Below, one piece after another: positions 23,640-34,989 of a stretch of 64,000 nt of DNA (position 1 is its first letter; each line of letters begins with the position of its first letter). The stretch lies in NCBI GenBank assembly GCA_017591395.1, contig WEDG01008814.1:62001-126000 (forward strand), given 5' to 3'. The stretch is from Schistocephalus solidus (Eukaryota; Platyhelminthes; Cestoda; Diphyllobothriidea; Diphyllobothriidae). The position numbers and the translations under genes are program-made. A model generated the notes under the pieces. It made no database searches and was not told where the DNA came from. It saw nothing but the letters and a program-made list of their open reading frames with translations.

Positions 23640-24605
23640 ATGGGTTATTCAAAAGGAAACTATAAATTTTGCGAAGTCCAGCATGGCACAGATGTGTTTT
23701 TACTCGCAACAGCCATTGAAAAAGTACTCAGACGGGGGTTTTCCAAGAGATACCGTATTTGTTGACTTTAAGAGGGCATTCAATAGCCTACCACACCGAC
23801 TTATTTTACAACAAAATGGGAACTAGGAACTCGATGCATAATATTCGATTGGGTCGACAGTTTCCTAGTATGTAATGCATGCTGACTTGTTTATGGTTAT
23901 ACCGCCTCAGAATGAGTAAAGGTTAAAATTTGTGTCCACAGGGTTCTGTTTGATGCCTGATTTAGGTGACTGTCTGCAGCGGGAAACTACGTTAATGATG
24001 CAAAGATGGTATTCGAACATCGTCAAACAGAGCGTGTGACCCAATATGTGGCTTAAGGAGTTAAATGTATTCGAACGCACTATCCAGTACCTTAACACCG
24101 GACGAAAAGTCTCTCATTAACACCAGGATTCTACTAACAAGACTGTACTAAAAAAATTAGAAATGCAGATAGATCGGGGCAGGTGAAAACCGCCAATTGT
24201 CGCCTCCTGAACTCCTTGGAAATATTTTTGGCATTTTGTTAAAGTCCTGTAGGATAACAAAATGCCAAACTGGACACCGTGTATAAAGAGGGAAACCGAC
24301 TTCTTCAACCAGTTCCAACGCAGGTCAACGACAATGGTCTAGGGACTTAAAAATCTATTTGACCATGAGAGGTTGGGAAAACGTTAATTGTTTTCTTCAG
24401 CTTACAGGCAATTAACGTGTAGCGTGCTCTGGTCCTCCCGGATCATCCATGCCATTCGGTACTCGTTAATACAGGGGTGATTCATTGAGTTTGCATACAC
24501 ACAGCTAGATGTCAGGAAGGTTTCTACAGCCAGTGCGTAGTCCGACAATGGAACTCGCTAGCAACCACAATATTATGGCTGACAGCATTTTTTTATTTTT
24601 AAATA
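23640..24605 (+). mobile_element. CR1-like LINE 3' fragment
   Basis: RT signature VFVDFKRAFNSLPHRLILQ at about 23757, then decayed RT. A tail reads NWTPCIKRETDFFNQFQRRS and GLKNLFDHERLGKR and ends with a WNSLA-x-T-IMADSIF type terminus near 24570. These pieces align in order with the tail of the CR1-like element at 30.1-34.3 kb. Many stops and frame changes. Confidence 0.7.
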
Positions 24606-26239
24606 AACCGTGACTGTGTAATTTTGGCAGAAACCGTAGGTGACGGGATGAGTAATCTTGGCCAGATTTGCAAAAGGGCAACAATCATTTTTTTAAGGAT
24701 GAAGTCGAGGCACTTCCTAAACTACTGTAAATAAGGTTAGCAAGGACACGCCTGTAGACCTCCAAATGTATACATAAAAACTAGACTTGATGCAGAGTCT
24801 GAAACACAATAGTAGGAAATTGTTAGTGCACGTGTTTGACGAGTTTGTGGTAGTCTTTTAATATAAATTACGACAGCCATGCACTTGTCTGCCTATAACC
24901 ACATCGGCCTCTCATTGAATGGGTAAAACTGTGATAGATGCGGCCGATGTTCCGTTCAGTAGTACAAAATCTTTCAGATTTCGTTTTCGCTTTCTTTAGT
25001 CTTCGGTCCAACGATGCTTAGAACAAATTCATGCAGATTTGCACACTATTTCCACGGGGAGTTCAACGTGGCAAATGCAATTCTCACCTTATATGTGTCT
25101 TGATATGTGATTAGAGCCTAAAGATAAACCACAATTAGTTATTTTTCAACGCACCCGCATGAATGAATGTTCCACCACCAAAGACTTTCGTTTAAGCTTC
25201 ACCAATAATTTAGATCTCTCGCTTTATGCCGATAGAATTAAGGCCAATGCTGTCCAGATATGTTACTTTGTTTTTTTTATAGTTTCTACCCTCCTTAAAT
25301 TAAATAACGAATGTAAAGGCCTGATTATCAATGATCGAAAGCGCAAGTTTCAATAACACACCCAGTCAGATAACCGGAGTTATATTGACACGCACGGTTT
25401 AAACTGCCCCCACTTAGTTTGTTTCTAGGCATCATTAGATTTCCACTCTGGCTACTGACATATCGAGATCTCACGTCCCTTGTCTGCATACTCCGAGTCC
25501 CCATGCGATTTAGAACTCCTGAGCGCACTTATTTACGTTTTCGAACTCACATGCTCAACGGCCTGTACGGTGTCATCCTTAGAATCAGAAGCAACAAACC
25601 CTGCTCTTCATGTCCCTTCGTGAAGCAATGTTTTCTCCTACATCTTTTTATGAAATTGGGGCTACTTGAACCCTTCATCACTTTTATAACAAGAGTTTAT
25701 CACTTTTTCATTCTCAGTTTACCATTTTTTAACAAAATTGTTAACAGTCCTTGTAACAAGACAAATCACTGGCCAATGTGAAAAACTCTGCTTCCATCAA
25801 CATTATTCCTAACGTCTCTTGTATATCTGGCCGATCAAATAGAGCACCAATGTACACGAGGTCATTATTTTACTTCAGTGCTTACTTTGTTTTCATAGTG
25901 CCCTCTGAGTACCGAATAAAACAGTAAATTTATTTACAGTTATAGATTCCATTTGACGGAAAGCCATGGTAAAACGCATTCTTTCAGAAATGGAGGTCAG
26001 CTTGCACCACATCTCAAGAATTGTGTCGATTCCCATGTTCTCATACTCACACTAACCTTAAATTTAACCAAAACGTTGAATCTGCAACAAACCTTAACCC
26101 TTACCTTAATTCCCCAGCATAAGGCCTCCTTATTACATGGGGCTACCGTTCCTGTGACTTAGTCACCTACCACTTTTTCAATTTGAATATACTGTAAGAA
26201 TTCCAAGTTTTTGTCATTTTCAGTCGTTAATTTCTGGAT
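24606..26239. other. No gene recognised; contains a telomere-like degenerate tract
   Basis: Mostly AT-rich. At 26040-26120 repeated CTTAA-type words (CTAACCTTAAATTTAACC, AACCTTAACCCTTACC) give a low-complexity peptide and resemble decayed CCCTAA repeats. Confidence 0.4.
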
Positions 26240-26420
26240 CGCATTCTTCATGGTGCAGAAGTAAACACGATCGCTGGGTTAGGGACTTTATTCGCCTGAC
26301 GTTTCAGATTCCAGCTTGAAACCCTCTTCTGGGACAACCTTAAATGGGGTCAGTTACTATTCTACCGGACAGACGTCCTCGTTGTAGCACCATAGACTAG
26401 CCCCATTCGGAACCACCGCC
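26240..26420. repeat. Possible Penelope-linked terminal sequence
   Basis: CTTTATTCGCCTGACGTTTC, then ATTCCAGCTTGAAACCCTCT and TCTGGGACAA, resembles the imperfect-palindrome ends seen with Penelope-like and related elements. Recognition is from memory; no coding part is attached. Confidence 0.25.
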
Positions 26421-27249
26421 AGCTCTGTCTGTGAGGGTCGGACGGACACCATAATCTTAGCGTGGTTGGTGAGTTACATATGACCCACAATCTCTGCTAG
26501 TGTTTTTTTCACAAAAACTTACCTCCTTTTCTGACTTTCTGCCAGTTTTCGTAGTTGTTGATTAATAATTCTTCTTAACGCCGAGCAAGCAAGCAGTCAG
26601 GTTTTTTTGACTTTGGCCAGTCATGGGAGTCAGAAATTTTTTTATTTATTTCCAGCTGCTGCTTTTACTTAGAACGATTGTAACCTACGGCTAGTGTCCA
26701 GAGCTATGATGCCTTATAATTAAGTAACTTTACTACCTTACGAGCAGTAATTAGGCAATGTAGCTTACGTGTTCTGTATGTGTCCTATGCGTCCTATATT
26801 CTGTTTCAGCGGAGTGATGTAAACCAGACCTACCTGATTGCAGAATGGAAGTAGGTTTTTCCGTTTTATTATATATAGTTTCTGCATCTTGCCTTCAAAC
26901 CACTGTTTGGTCATCCATGGTTCTTCGTGGTTAGCTGATATTAACTTTTAACTTAGCTTTGGGTAGACTTATGGAAGTGCGTCAATTGTCGAGTCTGGGT
27001 GTGCGGTTCTCTGACAGGTAAATTCACTTAAGTCACTTTATTGGGGAGAGGAAGCTTCACCCTTGGGCTCCCTAGTCCTATCCAAACAAAGCAAAAGGTC
27101 AATTTTACCGCAGTAAATTACGGAAATTTAAAGGTATCGGTATCTGTGAGACGGGGCAAACTGCCGCTCCTCACACGAACTTAATTATATGGAAAGTATT
27201 TTTTCAGCAAATGACTCCCTAATTTGTTTCTAAATGTTTTGAACTTTTC

Positions 27250-27960
27250 TGAAAGGACCATAAAAATCTGCGGCACACTCACGGCCTCGGACAATCCGGT
27301 AGCTTTGAATGAGGTCACCGCCTAGTTGCCTGGAATTGAGAGGAAACAAATCAAATCAAATCAAGTCTGACTGCCTAAGACAGGTGACCAAGATTCTTGA
27401 TCATCTTCGCCGCCAACGCCTGTACGCCCTCCAACTGTAGGTAATCTCTATAAAACCACGGATGCCAGGGCTGGATGGCATGCTCTAAGTGAGACCGAGC
27501 AAATGCCCCGTGAGTTTTCAAGAACAGTACCATAACCGCGTTTAGCTGCCTTTGTGGCGATGGTTTAAGTGAGGAGGTTTTGAGAACATTTAATCCTCCT
27601 GTTCCTTAGCATTTGAACGTGGCAGCCCATCGAGAAGGTAGCGGGCTGAATCATGTCCCTCACTGTCCCGCTGATAAGGAATCTTAGGAGTGCACGCTTA
27701 CCAACGTTAAAATATGAGAACCAAGGTGCAGGCCCGCCACAGTTTAACATCGTCAGCAAACAGGAGAGTGATATAACTGAAGATGTCGGCACAGTCTTTG
27801 ATGTAGACTAGAAATAGCAACGAACTTTAAGACTGAGCCTTGTAGACACCACTTAGAATGGGGGTAGGAGTTGGTTATGAGCCATCGATGCACTTGGTTT
27901 TGCGGTCTCCTTGTGTTAAAATCTGCTATCCATATCATCCACTTTCCTCAAATTCAAATT
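27250..27960 (-). mobile_element. CR1-like LINE RT/C-terminal fragment
   Basis: On the minus strand: WIADFNTRRPQNQVH, CLQGSVLKF (a mutated GVPQGSVLGP), then in other frames VADDVKLW-like and GAFARSHLEHAIQPWHPWFY and LEGVQALAAKMIKNLGHLS, the R/Q-P-x-L-E-Y-x-x-Q-x-WHPW plus LE-x-VQRRATK block of CR1-type LINEs. Frames change at least twice and stops are frequent. Confidence 0.65.
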
Positions 27961-30149
27961 TGAGATAATTTATGTTCATAACATATTTGCATGGTATGAG
28001 TAGACAGTACCTCCATTGCCGTCAGCCATCGTGTGTTCTTTGTTGCTCCTTCTGCTTTGAGGCCCAATGTATTTCTGGAAGAAAAAGCGATATCCCTGTT
28101 TCTCATTTACGCGAACAGTTATGCAGGTGTCATTTTCATGTTTGAAAAGCCGTAGTACTTTATGTAGATTTCGCTGGTATAGAAAAGTCCGTAGTAGTTA
28201 AGAACGCTCAGCTTATTAGCCAAAATGATACATTGTTGTATCCATCTCACATTATATCTAGTAAATGCAGTAAGCTTTGCTTATATCCTAGTATTTGTCA
28301 GTTATGGATTATCGGAATAAGTGATGTTTCAGTTACTTCACCCTCGACTACGTACACATTGGTATGCCTTGGCTTTTTTGCGTATGTGATCATATGTTAG
28401 AAAACTCGCGCATTTTCCATACGCGCCCTTCGCAGATTGAGGTAGTAAATTTCGTATCGTTGGCACTAATCGAATTGTATAGAGTGAAGTAGAACCTGAG
28501 TAAAGGAAGCTCCGGAGGGTTCAGTGGTGTATCTGGTACCGCAGCATTATTTAATGCCAGCCCAATAGGTATTCCATAGCTTTTGTTAGAACATTTATAT
28601 AGTTTCTACTTAGAACTCTGTAACTCACCCGTTCGCTTTTAATCAGCATGCACAGGGAACTGTTGGTTCTGCTTTCCAACTATAGTCGAGACATCGTTTC
28701 GGCAGTTAATATGCTCACATTGCGGCAAAAAGGAAGAAATAGGCGAAGAATGGGTGGTTCCAGAAACCATGGGCTTATTTCTCCTAATAATCGCAAACCC
28801 AGCCCTGAGGAATGAGGTAACATCGTATTCCATGTGAGGTGGCGCTGCGCACGGGCGCGTTGGCCAACTGCTGTTCAGGGCTCATCTAGGATGGTTCGTG
28901 TCATCGTATCAACACCTCCTCTCCCACGGTTTGTCTTGACGCTTCGCTTTGTGAACGGTGCAGTAGGCCACGAAGAAGGCGGTGCACAGCGAGGTTATCA
29001 GCGCTTTGCAAATCCCGGGTTGCCAGTTGTGGGTGCATAACCGACACTTCGCACGAGTGTTTGACACTGGAACGGGGCTTCTGTGGGAAATAGAACAAAA
29101 ATAAAGACTACTATCAGCGTATTTAGCACTCTCGTGCTGATAACGGAACCTTGTGCATTTTATGGAACTGCGTAGACAACTCTGATCGGTTGGAAAGCTA
29201 AAAACTAGGAAAATTTGGGTTGGCCGGTCACTACAGGATAAAGGTGTTCTGTCTGAAGGCACCACTGGGTATCAGGTTCTTAAGGCAACTTTTCTCTTTA
29301 AGTTCTTTGTCAGAAGGCGCATCTTTAGTACAGTGTTATGCATGAGCAAACATAAACAATGCGCATGTTGGTGCATACATTTATGGAATAATCTTAATGT
29401 CACTCATGAGATATAACCCTAGCTGCTATATTTATATCTTAACTAGGGCCACGTAAAAATCCAAAAATCTGCCTTAACGCATCTGATGGCAGTGCGTAAT
29501 GTCTAGTTGTGCAGAGTTAAACAAAACCTCAAAAGCACAACGAACTGCCACTTTTGGGAGAGGTCGAAGAACTGCTGCATCGGCGATCAGGTCTGTAAAA
29601 CAGCTAGGAAGCCCTCTACCTAAAATATTTCAGTTTTTATCACTTAAACCGACACTATTCACTTTCTACCCTATCTTTGAGAGAATGAAGAAAGTCTTTT
29701 CCACTTCCACTTCGAATATGTTGTCTTAAAATAACTGACTACAGACAGTTAACTTACTCCATGCATAACAGAGACTACTCCAAATCGAGCACTCTGCCGG
29801 AAATCTTGACTTGGCCTACAAAACGGTTTCTAAGGACTTTTGTTCGACCAGGACAGTTCTCCAAATAGAGCGACCTGCCGGAAATCTTGGCTTGGCCTAC
29901 ACAACCTACCAGTCCAATCCAGTCTCTAACTGCTCGTCGGGGTTTCTGATGAGTATCTACAAAAAAAGGCTGAGTCGTTCATTATCCATATTCTGTCTAA
30001 CCGATTGTGAAATTTATATCGAGTTACTCCTTACAACAAATACTTCCAAAAACGTCCACTAGCAGACGTAGTTAAGAACGTTCGAGGGATTTCATTAATT
30101 TGCAAAAAAGGCAGAGTAGATAATTTATATACTGCTTGTGTAAAACCGC
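27961..30149. other. No certain gene; GC-rich island at 28.83-29.10 kb and a short tandem duplication
   Basis: At 28834-29098 both strands are open and GC is higher than in the flanks. The minus frame has CRLCTHNWQPG followed by a short hydrophobic stretch, but no family is recognised. At 29778-29824 and 29859-29905 a segment containing CTGCCGGAAATCTTG is repeated with an 81-bp period. Confidence 0.4.
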
Positions 30150-30223
30150 TGGTTGTGTAACCTAAACCTAGCCACTCGTTAGTTCGTAAGTCACCACACA
30201 AGAATTCAAAAAGTCATGCCGCA

Positions 30224-30292
30224 AGCCGGGATTGAGCCCACAAACACCAATGCCACGGCGACGCTCGTTACCCCTCGACTACCTTATAACGG
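30224..30292 (-). other. tRNA-like sequence near the LINE 5' end
   Basis: Read on the minus strand, GTCGAGGGGTAACGAGCG and, about 30 bases later, GTGGGCTCAATCCCGGC resemble A and B boxes. The B box has an extra base and no full cloverleaf is evident. It may be a SINE head or chance. Confidence 0.3.
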
Positions 30293-31287
30293 TGGCGGGC
30301 GACTCTCAAATTAATATTCACGCTATTGACGGCACTGCCATTTGTGGTGGCTGTCAGAAACTGTCCATAAAGCTAAACCAGCTCAAGGATGAGATAATAA
30401 AAATAAAATCTGCGTTAAAATGCACCTCTAATGTAGTAGATGTCACTCAGGAGTTCATTGAGCGACTAACGAGGCGCAAAACCATTAATAATCGATCAAA
30501 GAGTATCCCAACAACAACTTTGGCAGCTGCTACGGTCACCAACCAACGAGCAGCAATGGCGCATGACAAAAACAGTCCGCCTAAAACAAAAAAACCTTCC
30601 AAAACGCAAATCTGACACCAAGAAGGAAAAGGTTAATGGACAACCGACTTCGAGAGATGCCTCAAAAAAGCTCGAACAAGGGGCTTCGACCATTGTCTTA
30701 CCCACCACAGGAAATACTGAGATTCACACACCAAGCACAAGCAGTGGTATTGATTCCCCAACCGGAACTACCACCTGCGATTCAAAATCGTCGAAGCCGT
30801 GGACTTCGCCGAAACCAAAAAAACTGGATCAAAGCCAACTTATAGCCAATCAGCATCCGCTCCATCATCACCAGTGCGCAACGTGAAACCTTCCAACCAG
30901 ATAGTGGAAGACAGCGTGGTAGGTACAAAAAATGCCACTGACAAAAAAAACGGTTTCATAATACAGGGAATACCTGAATCAACAGCTACAACTTCCGTAA
31001 ACCGAAATTCCGAAGAGATGAACCACTTTCATGAACTTTTGAACAATATGCTGGAACCCAATACGTCGATTGAACTGGAAAAAGCCTTCCGCCTTGGAAA
31101 ACGGCCCAACAGCCAATCTGAATCAACACGTCTTAGGCCTCTAAAAGTTATCCTGACCAGTAGCCAGGGGGCCAGTCTCATTCTGTCTAGGCGCTTTAAG
31201 TTAAAAATCTCAAACCCTGGAGTTTTCTCAACAGGACTTCTCACCTGCCGAGCGGAAAAAAACGCCATCAACTTGTCATCGAATTGA
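30232..31287 (+). pseudogene. CR1-like LINE ORF1 remnant
   Basis: The first segment has ICGGCQKLSIKLNQLKDEI, a CxxC motif running into a short coiled coil, then a basic low-complexity region (30563-30886). The last segment (30799-31287) has GFIIQGIPES, EKAFRLGKRPN and RPLKVILTSSQGASLILSRR, matching the RNA-binding-like ORF1 domain found in CR1-type elements. The role would be nucleic-acid binding in the LINE particle. Confidence 0.7.
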
Positions 31288-31559
31288 GACGGTGGCTCAA
31301 CGAAGGGGAAATAAATTTGGTTATTTACAACAACCAAGTGATCCATCGTCCATTGTTTCTCCCCCTGGAGATGCCCGTTCCGGATTACCACGCAGTCGGC
31401 CCAGTAAACGGGGGCTCGCACTCGACCGTAAGCACTTCCCGGGCAAACCGAAAACTAACATTCATGGACACCACTGCACTGAGTATGCTATCGAAGCTCG
31501 ACGAAATTCAGATTCATGACTGCGATCTATCTCCTGATGTAATTTCACTAACCTAAACT

Positions 31560-32242
31560 TGGTAGTCTCAACATGGGGACCACCGGGAGGTAACTATTGC
31601 TGGCTACCAACTTTTTTAGAAAAAACAGGAAAGAGCGTCAAGGGAGCGGCTTACTCACATATGTGAAAAATGAACTTACAGTTTTAGACAAAATTTATAA
31701 ACTGGCTTCTACGTCCGAGGTGATATGGCAATCCATAAAAATGCAAGTTTCATCAAGTCTAGATGTCCTGACAGCCTACCGTCCACCGAGAAGTCACCCC
31801 GTAGTCGATGCTTACCTGCTAGAGGAGCTTGAAAAGATTGCTACACGGTTGGATATTCTGATCATGGGTGACTTAAATGCACCTCACATCGACTGGAGCT
31901 CGGCCTGTGCACATAGTTCTGATCTAGCCTTTGACGGTTACCTTCTGAGCAGGACGCCTAAGATACTTTCTCACACAGCATGTCACTTTTCCAACAAGAG
32001 TGTGCGAAGGACAACAGGCCAATTGCCTGGACCTAGTTCTCACGAAGTCGCAGGACAGCATCGACGAAGTGTCATGTCTACCGCCGCTAGGTAAAAGTGA
32101 CCACGTGGTACTGCGATGGGAATACTCACTATTTTCTATACCAGTAAGACCTACAAGAGTCAGAAGGAAAATGTGGCAAGGCAATTTCGGTGGAATGGGG
32201 GCCGAACTCAGGCGCATTCAGTTGGGAACCTTTATTCTTTAA
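31560..32242 (+). pseudogene. CR1-like LINE endonuclease remnant
   Basis: APE-type features: GSGLLTYVKNEL, VLTAYRPPRSHP, then LDILIMGDLNAPHIDW (the catalytic GDxN), and after a frame change QQANCLDLVLTKSQD and LGKSDHVVLRW (the SDH box). The frame shift lies near 31980-32000. Confidence 0.75.
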
Positions 32243-32380
32243 AAACATAACCGAGGACTGGGAAAGTTTCCGCGACATACTGAACAGGCTCATCGAAAAT
32301 CACTGTGCAATTTTTGAGAAAAAGGTTAACCAACAGACCATGATGGCTTGCGCAGGCCTTAAAAATCGAAGTTAACAAAA

Positions 32381-33687
32381 ATGCGGAAATTGTGGAAAAA
32401 ATCACTTACGGACGGAACGCCTGAATCTCTAAATGCGTACGAAATGCAGAGAAATCGGGTCAAGGGCCTTATTGTTAGAACAAGACAGGATTTCGAGGTG
32501 GACCTGCTGAACCGGGCCACCGTTAACCCGAAACTGTTTTACGGTTACCTAAGGCAGAATACACGGAACGAGGATCCGAGGCCCCTGCTGAGGACCGCCA
32601 AGGGCATAGACCATACTGAAGACGGTTCGAAGGCTTATCATCCTTTGGAATTTTTCCCGTCAGTTTTCACAAAGGAAACGAGATACGATTACCCTACCGA
32701 TGGCCTCGAAATGGATACAATATTCGAGACTGTTCATTTCTCCGAGACTATTGTCCTCAAAGAACTTTTGGGGTTAAAGGAATCTTAGTCACCGGGTCCC
32801 GATAAAGTGCCTGCCAAGCCGTTGAAAGAGCTCGCGAGAGAACTGGCCAAACGCCTCTCTAAGCTTTTCCAAGCATCCTTCCAGACCGGAATTCTACCAG
32901 TTTACTGGATTCCGCATGGATTACGGAGCTCTATAAGGGTGGAAGTCGGGTCTCTGCAAACAATTATTGACCGGTCAGCCTTACTTCAGTTTGCTGCAAA
33001 ATCATGAACAAAATAATTCAGCAACAACTACTGCAGTGCCTAGAACATAACAATCTTCTTTCCAAGGTCCAACACGGCTTCCGTAGAGATAGGTACTGCG
33101 TAGAAAATTTGCTCTACTGTTTAGAACGTCGGACTGAGGCCGCCGATAGAGGAAATACGATGCACGCAGTCTTTATTGACTTCAAAAAGGCTTTTGATAG
33201 CGTGCCGCACCACCTTCTTCTTTATAAACTTAACCGCATAGGCGTAAGAGGTAGACTTCTGACATGGATAGAAAACTTCTTAACTGGCCGCTCACAAACT
33301 GTGCATATCAGCGACAAACAGTCGACTAAAGTTGAGGTTGAGAGTGGTGTTCCCCAAGGCTCTGTTCTCGGCCCTATTTTGTTCATTGTCTACATCAAAG
33401 ATTGTGCCAAGAAACTGGACTGCGATACTGCCAGGTTTGCCGATGATCTCAAACTTTGGTGCGTCATTCAAACTGCGGCTGACGAAGAGAACTTGCAGGC
33501 AAACTTTAATCGACTCCAGAAATGGTCAAACGACTGGCTCTTGCCGTGTAATGAAAGTAAGTGCAGCAGCATACGAGTCGGGAAAGGCAATCCTTCGAAC
33601 CGAACGGTTACCCGTCTGAATGGCATTCCATTGAAAGAAGTGGATGCCCAAAAGGACCTGGGAGTCTGGATCACGCCCTCGCTATAA
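32381..33687 (+). pseudogene. CR1-like LINE reverse transcriptase
   Basis: 32381-32788 covers the region before the fingers and ends at a stop inside KES*SPGPDKVPAK. 32807-33007 covers the next block. 33004-33687 is an intact core: VQHGFRRDRYCVENLL, HAVFIDFKKAFDSVPHHLL, SGVPQGSVLGPILF and RFADDLKLW, which keeps both catalytic aspartates. It ends DAQKDLGVWITPSL at a stop. Confidence 0.85.
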
Positions 33688-34258
33688 CCCTTCCTACATT
33701 GCGTAAAGGTAGCGAAGTCCGCCATGTCGATTATGTACCTAGTTACACGAGCTTTTGCAGCCTTCACTACCGACTGATTCGCTTAAGTCTTGGGATCATT
33801 CGTGTGGCCGCAGTTGGAGTCCGATATCCAAGCTTGGAGACCCTGGGTGGCGAAGGACAACAACATCCTCGAAAAGGTCCAAGGGCGAGCAACCAAAATT
33901 ATCCTTGGATATGGCTCACAGCCTTATGAAACGCGGCTTTCGAATCTCAATCTCTTTCCCTTGCGCTTTAGACAGCTTCGCGGAGACCTGATACTAAAAT
34001 TCCGCATACTACGCGTACAGGACTGCTGTCTCGTTCCAGAGGATTTCTTCGAGTTAGCAATAACAACGAACTTGAGAGGTCATCCTCTCAAATTACGTGT
34101 GACTGGAGCAAGGCTAGACACTCGGAAGTACTTCTTCTCCAAAACATTAGTTAAAGCTTGGAATAATCTTCCTCTGGATGTTGTTATGTTGGACTCCTTG
34201 GAGGTTTTAAGCGAAAGTTAGATCGATATGGCAGTTCAACCGTCGATTATGACGAGGT
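33688..34258 (+). pseudogene. CR1-like LINE C-terminal domain
   Basis: Continues the RT frame past stops: KVAKSAMSIMYLVTRAFAAF, then LEKVQGRATKIILGYGSQPY, LNLFPLRFRQLRGDLILKFR and TRKYFFSKTLVKAWNNLPLD. A late frame slip moves the expected FKRKLDRY ending out of frame at about 34210. Confidence 0.8.
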
Positions 34259-34485
34259 CCACCGTATGCTCCACACCAGGTGGTGCAGGGACGGTGACTT
34301 GCGCGTGAATTAGTTTTAAGTGATAGTAGCCTTGCGCTTCAGCTACCGCACTCTCTCCTCCTCCCCCACCTGAGCCCGGTGTCAAGACAGAGTCAAAAAG
34401 ACCGGAGACGGGAGAGGGCGCAGGTGGCTGGCGCGGCCGGAGCCGCCCATAGGCGTGCCACCACACCTGGCTCGGATCCCATGGA
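34243..34485 (+). repeat. Unclassified interspersed repeat, copy 2
   Basis: Best partner of the inverted copy at 9300-9590. It abuts the 3' end of the CR1-like LINE. The shared word GCGCGTGAATT..TTTTAAGTGATAG also occurs at 37675, 37927 and, more weakly, near 49250. Confidence 0.7.
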
Positions 34486-34989
34486 GTGGGAGTGCCATAA
34501 AGGCCACATTAAGAAGAAGCCATTGCAACCTGACTCTCAGTCCACCAGTCAGCCACTCCACACAAAACACACATTGGGCTGACCACGCGGTCCGAGGTAT
34601 CCCGTCAGTTGGCAACCTTCCAAGCCACGGCTTTTAGCGGACCGTGATAGTTTCGAGAGCGTCAGATTGTTTATAGTGAGGAAAATGCGCTGAGCTCTCG
34701 ACCTCACTCTCTCCCCCACCCCCACAATCAGATTACTGTCCGAGCCGGTCAGTTGTCTGAGGCGGAAGCGGGCGCAGCTGCTGGTGACCTCGTCTACGTG
34801 TACTACGTACACGACCTGGCCCCTCAAACACAGGCACCAGGATTTTACACAACAGGGGGTTGAACGGCTTACATCATCGTGTCTCCACGGTAGCGTTATC
34901 ATCTGGAGCATGCAGGTCCTCCAGTTTCTCGGTTATTTGGTTGCTGAAATCAAAACAGTGAGCAGGCAAATTTCATAAAAGAGTATTTA
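34486..34989. other. No gene recognised
   Basis: Moderately GC-rich, overlapping open frames on both strands with no family match. It probably consists of old repeat sequence between the LINE at 30.1-34.3 kb and the RTE fragment at 35.0 kb. Confidence 0.4.

Larger units (their letters stand above)
30150..34258 (+). mobile_element. Near-complete CR1-like LINE, inactivated
   Basis: ORF1, an APE-type endonuclease, a reverse transcriptase and the C-terminal domain follow in order over about 4 kb. ORF1 lies at 30232-31287 in three frame segments. The endonuclease occupies 31560-32240 and the RT 32381-33687. The C-terminal part, 33688-34221 and a little beyond, is in the RT frame past stops. This is a Jockey-superfamily plan; CR1 is the best guess from the RT motif GVPQGSVLGPILF and the tail. 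At least four frame changes and several stops make it non-functional, but the RT core is intact. Confidence 0.85.

Noticed and set aside
25953..26162. Open frame with repeated Leu-Thr
   Set aside because: Translation of a degenerate CCTTAA-type repeat, not a protein.
30496..31421. Minus-strand open frames near the CR1-like ORF1
   Set aside because: Antisense of ORF1 peptide sequence that matches the LINE family.
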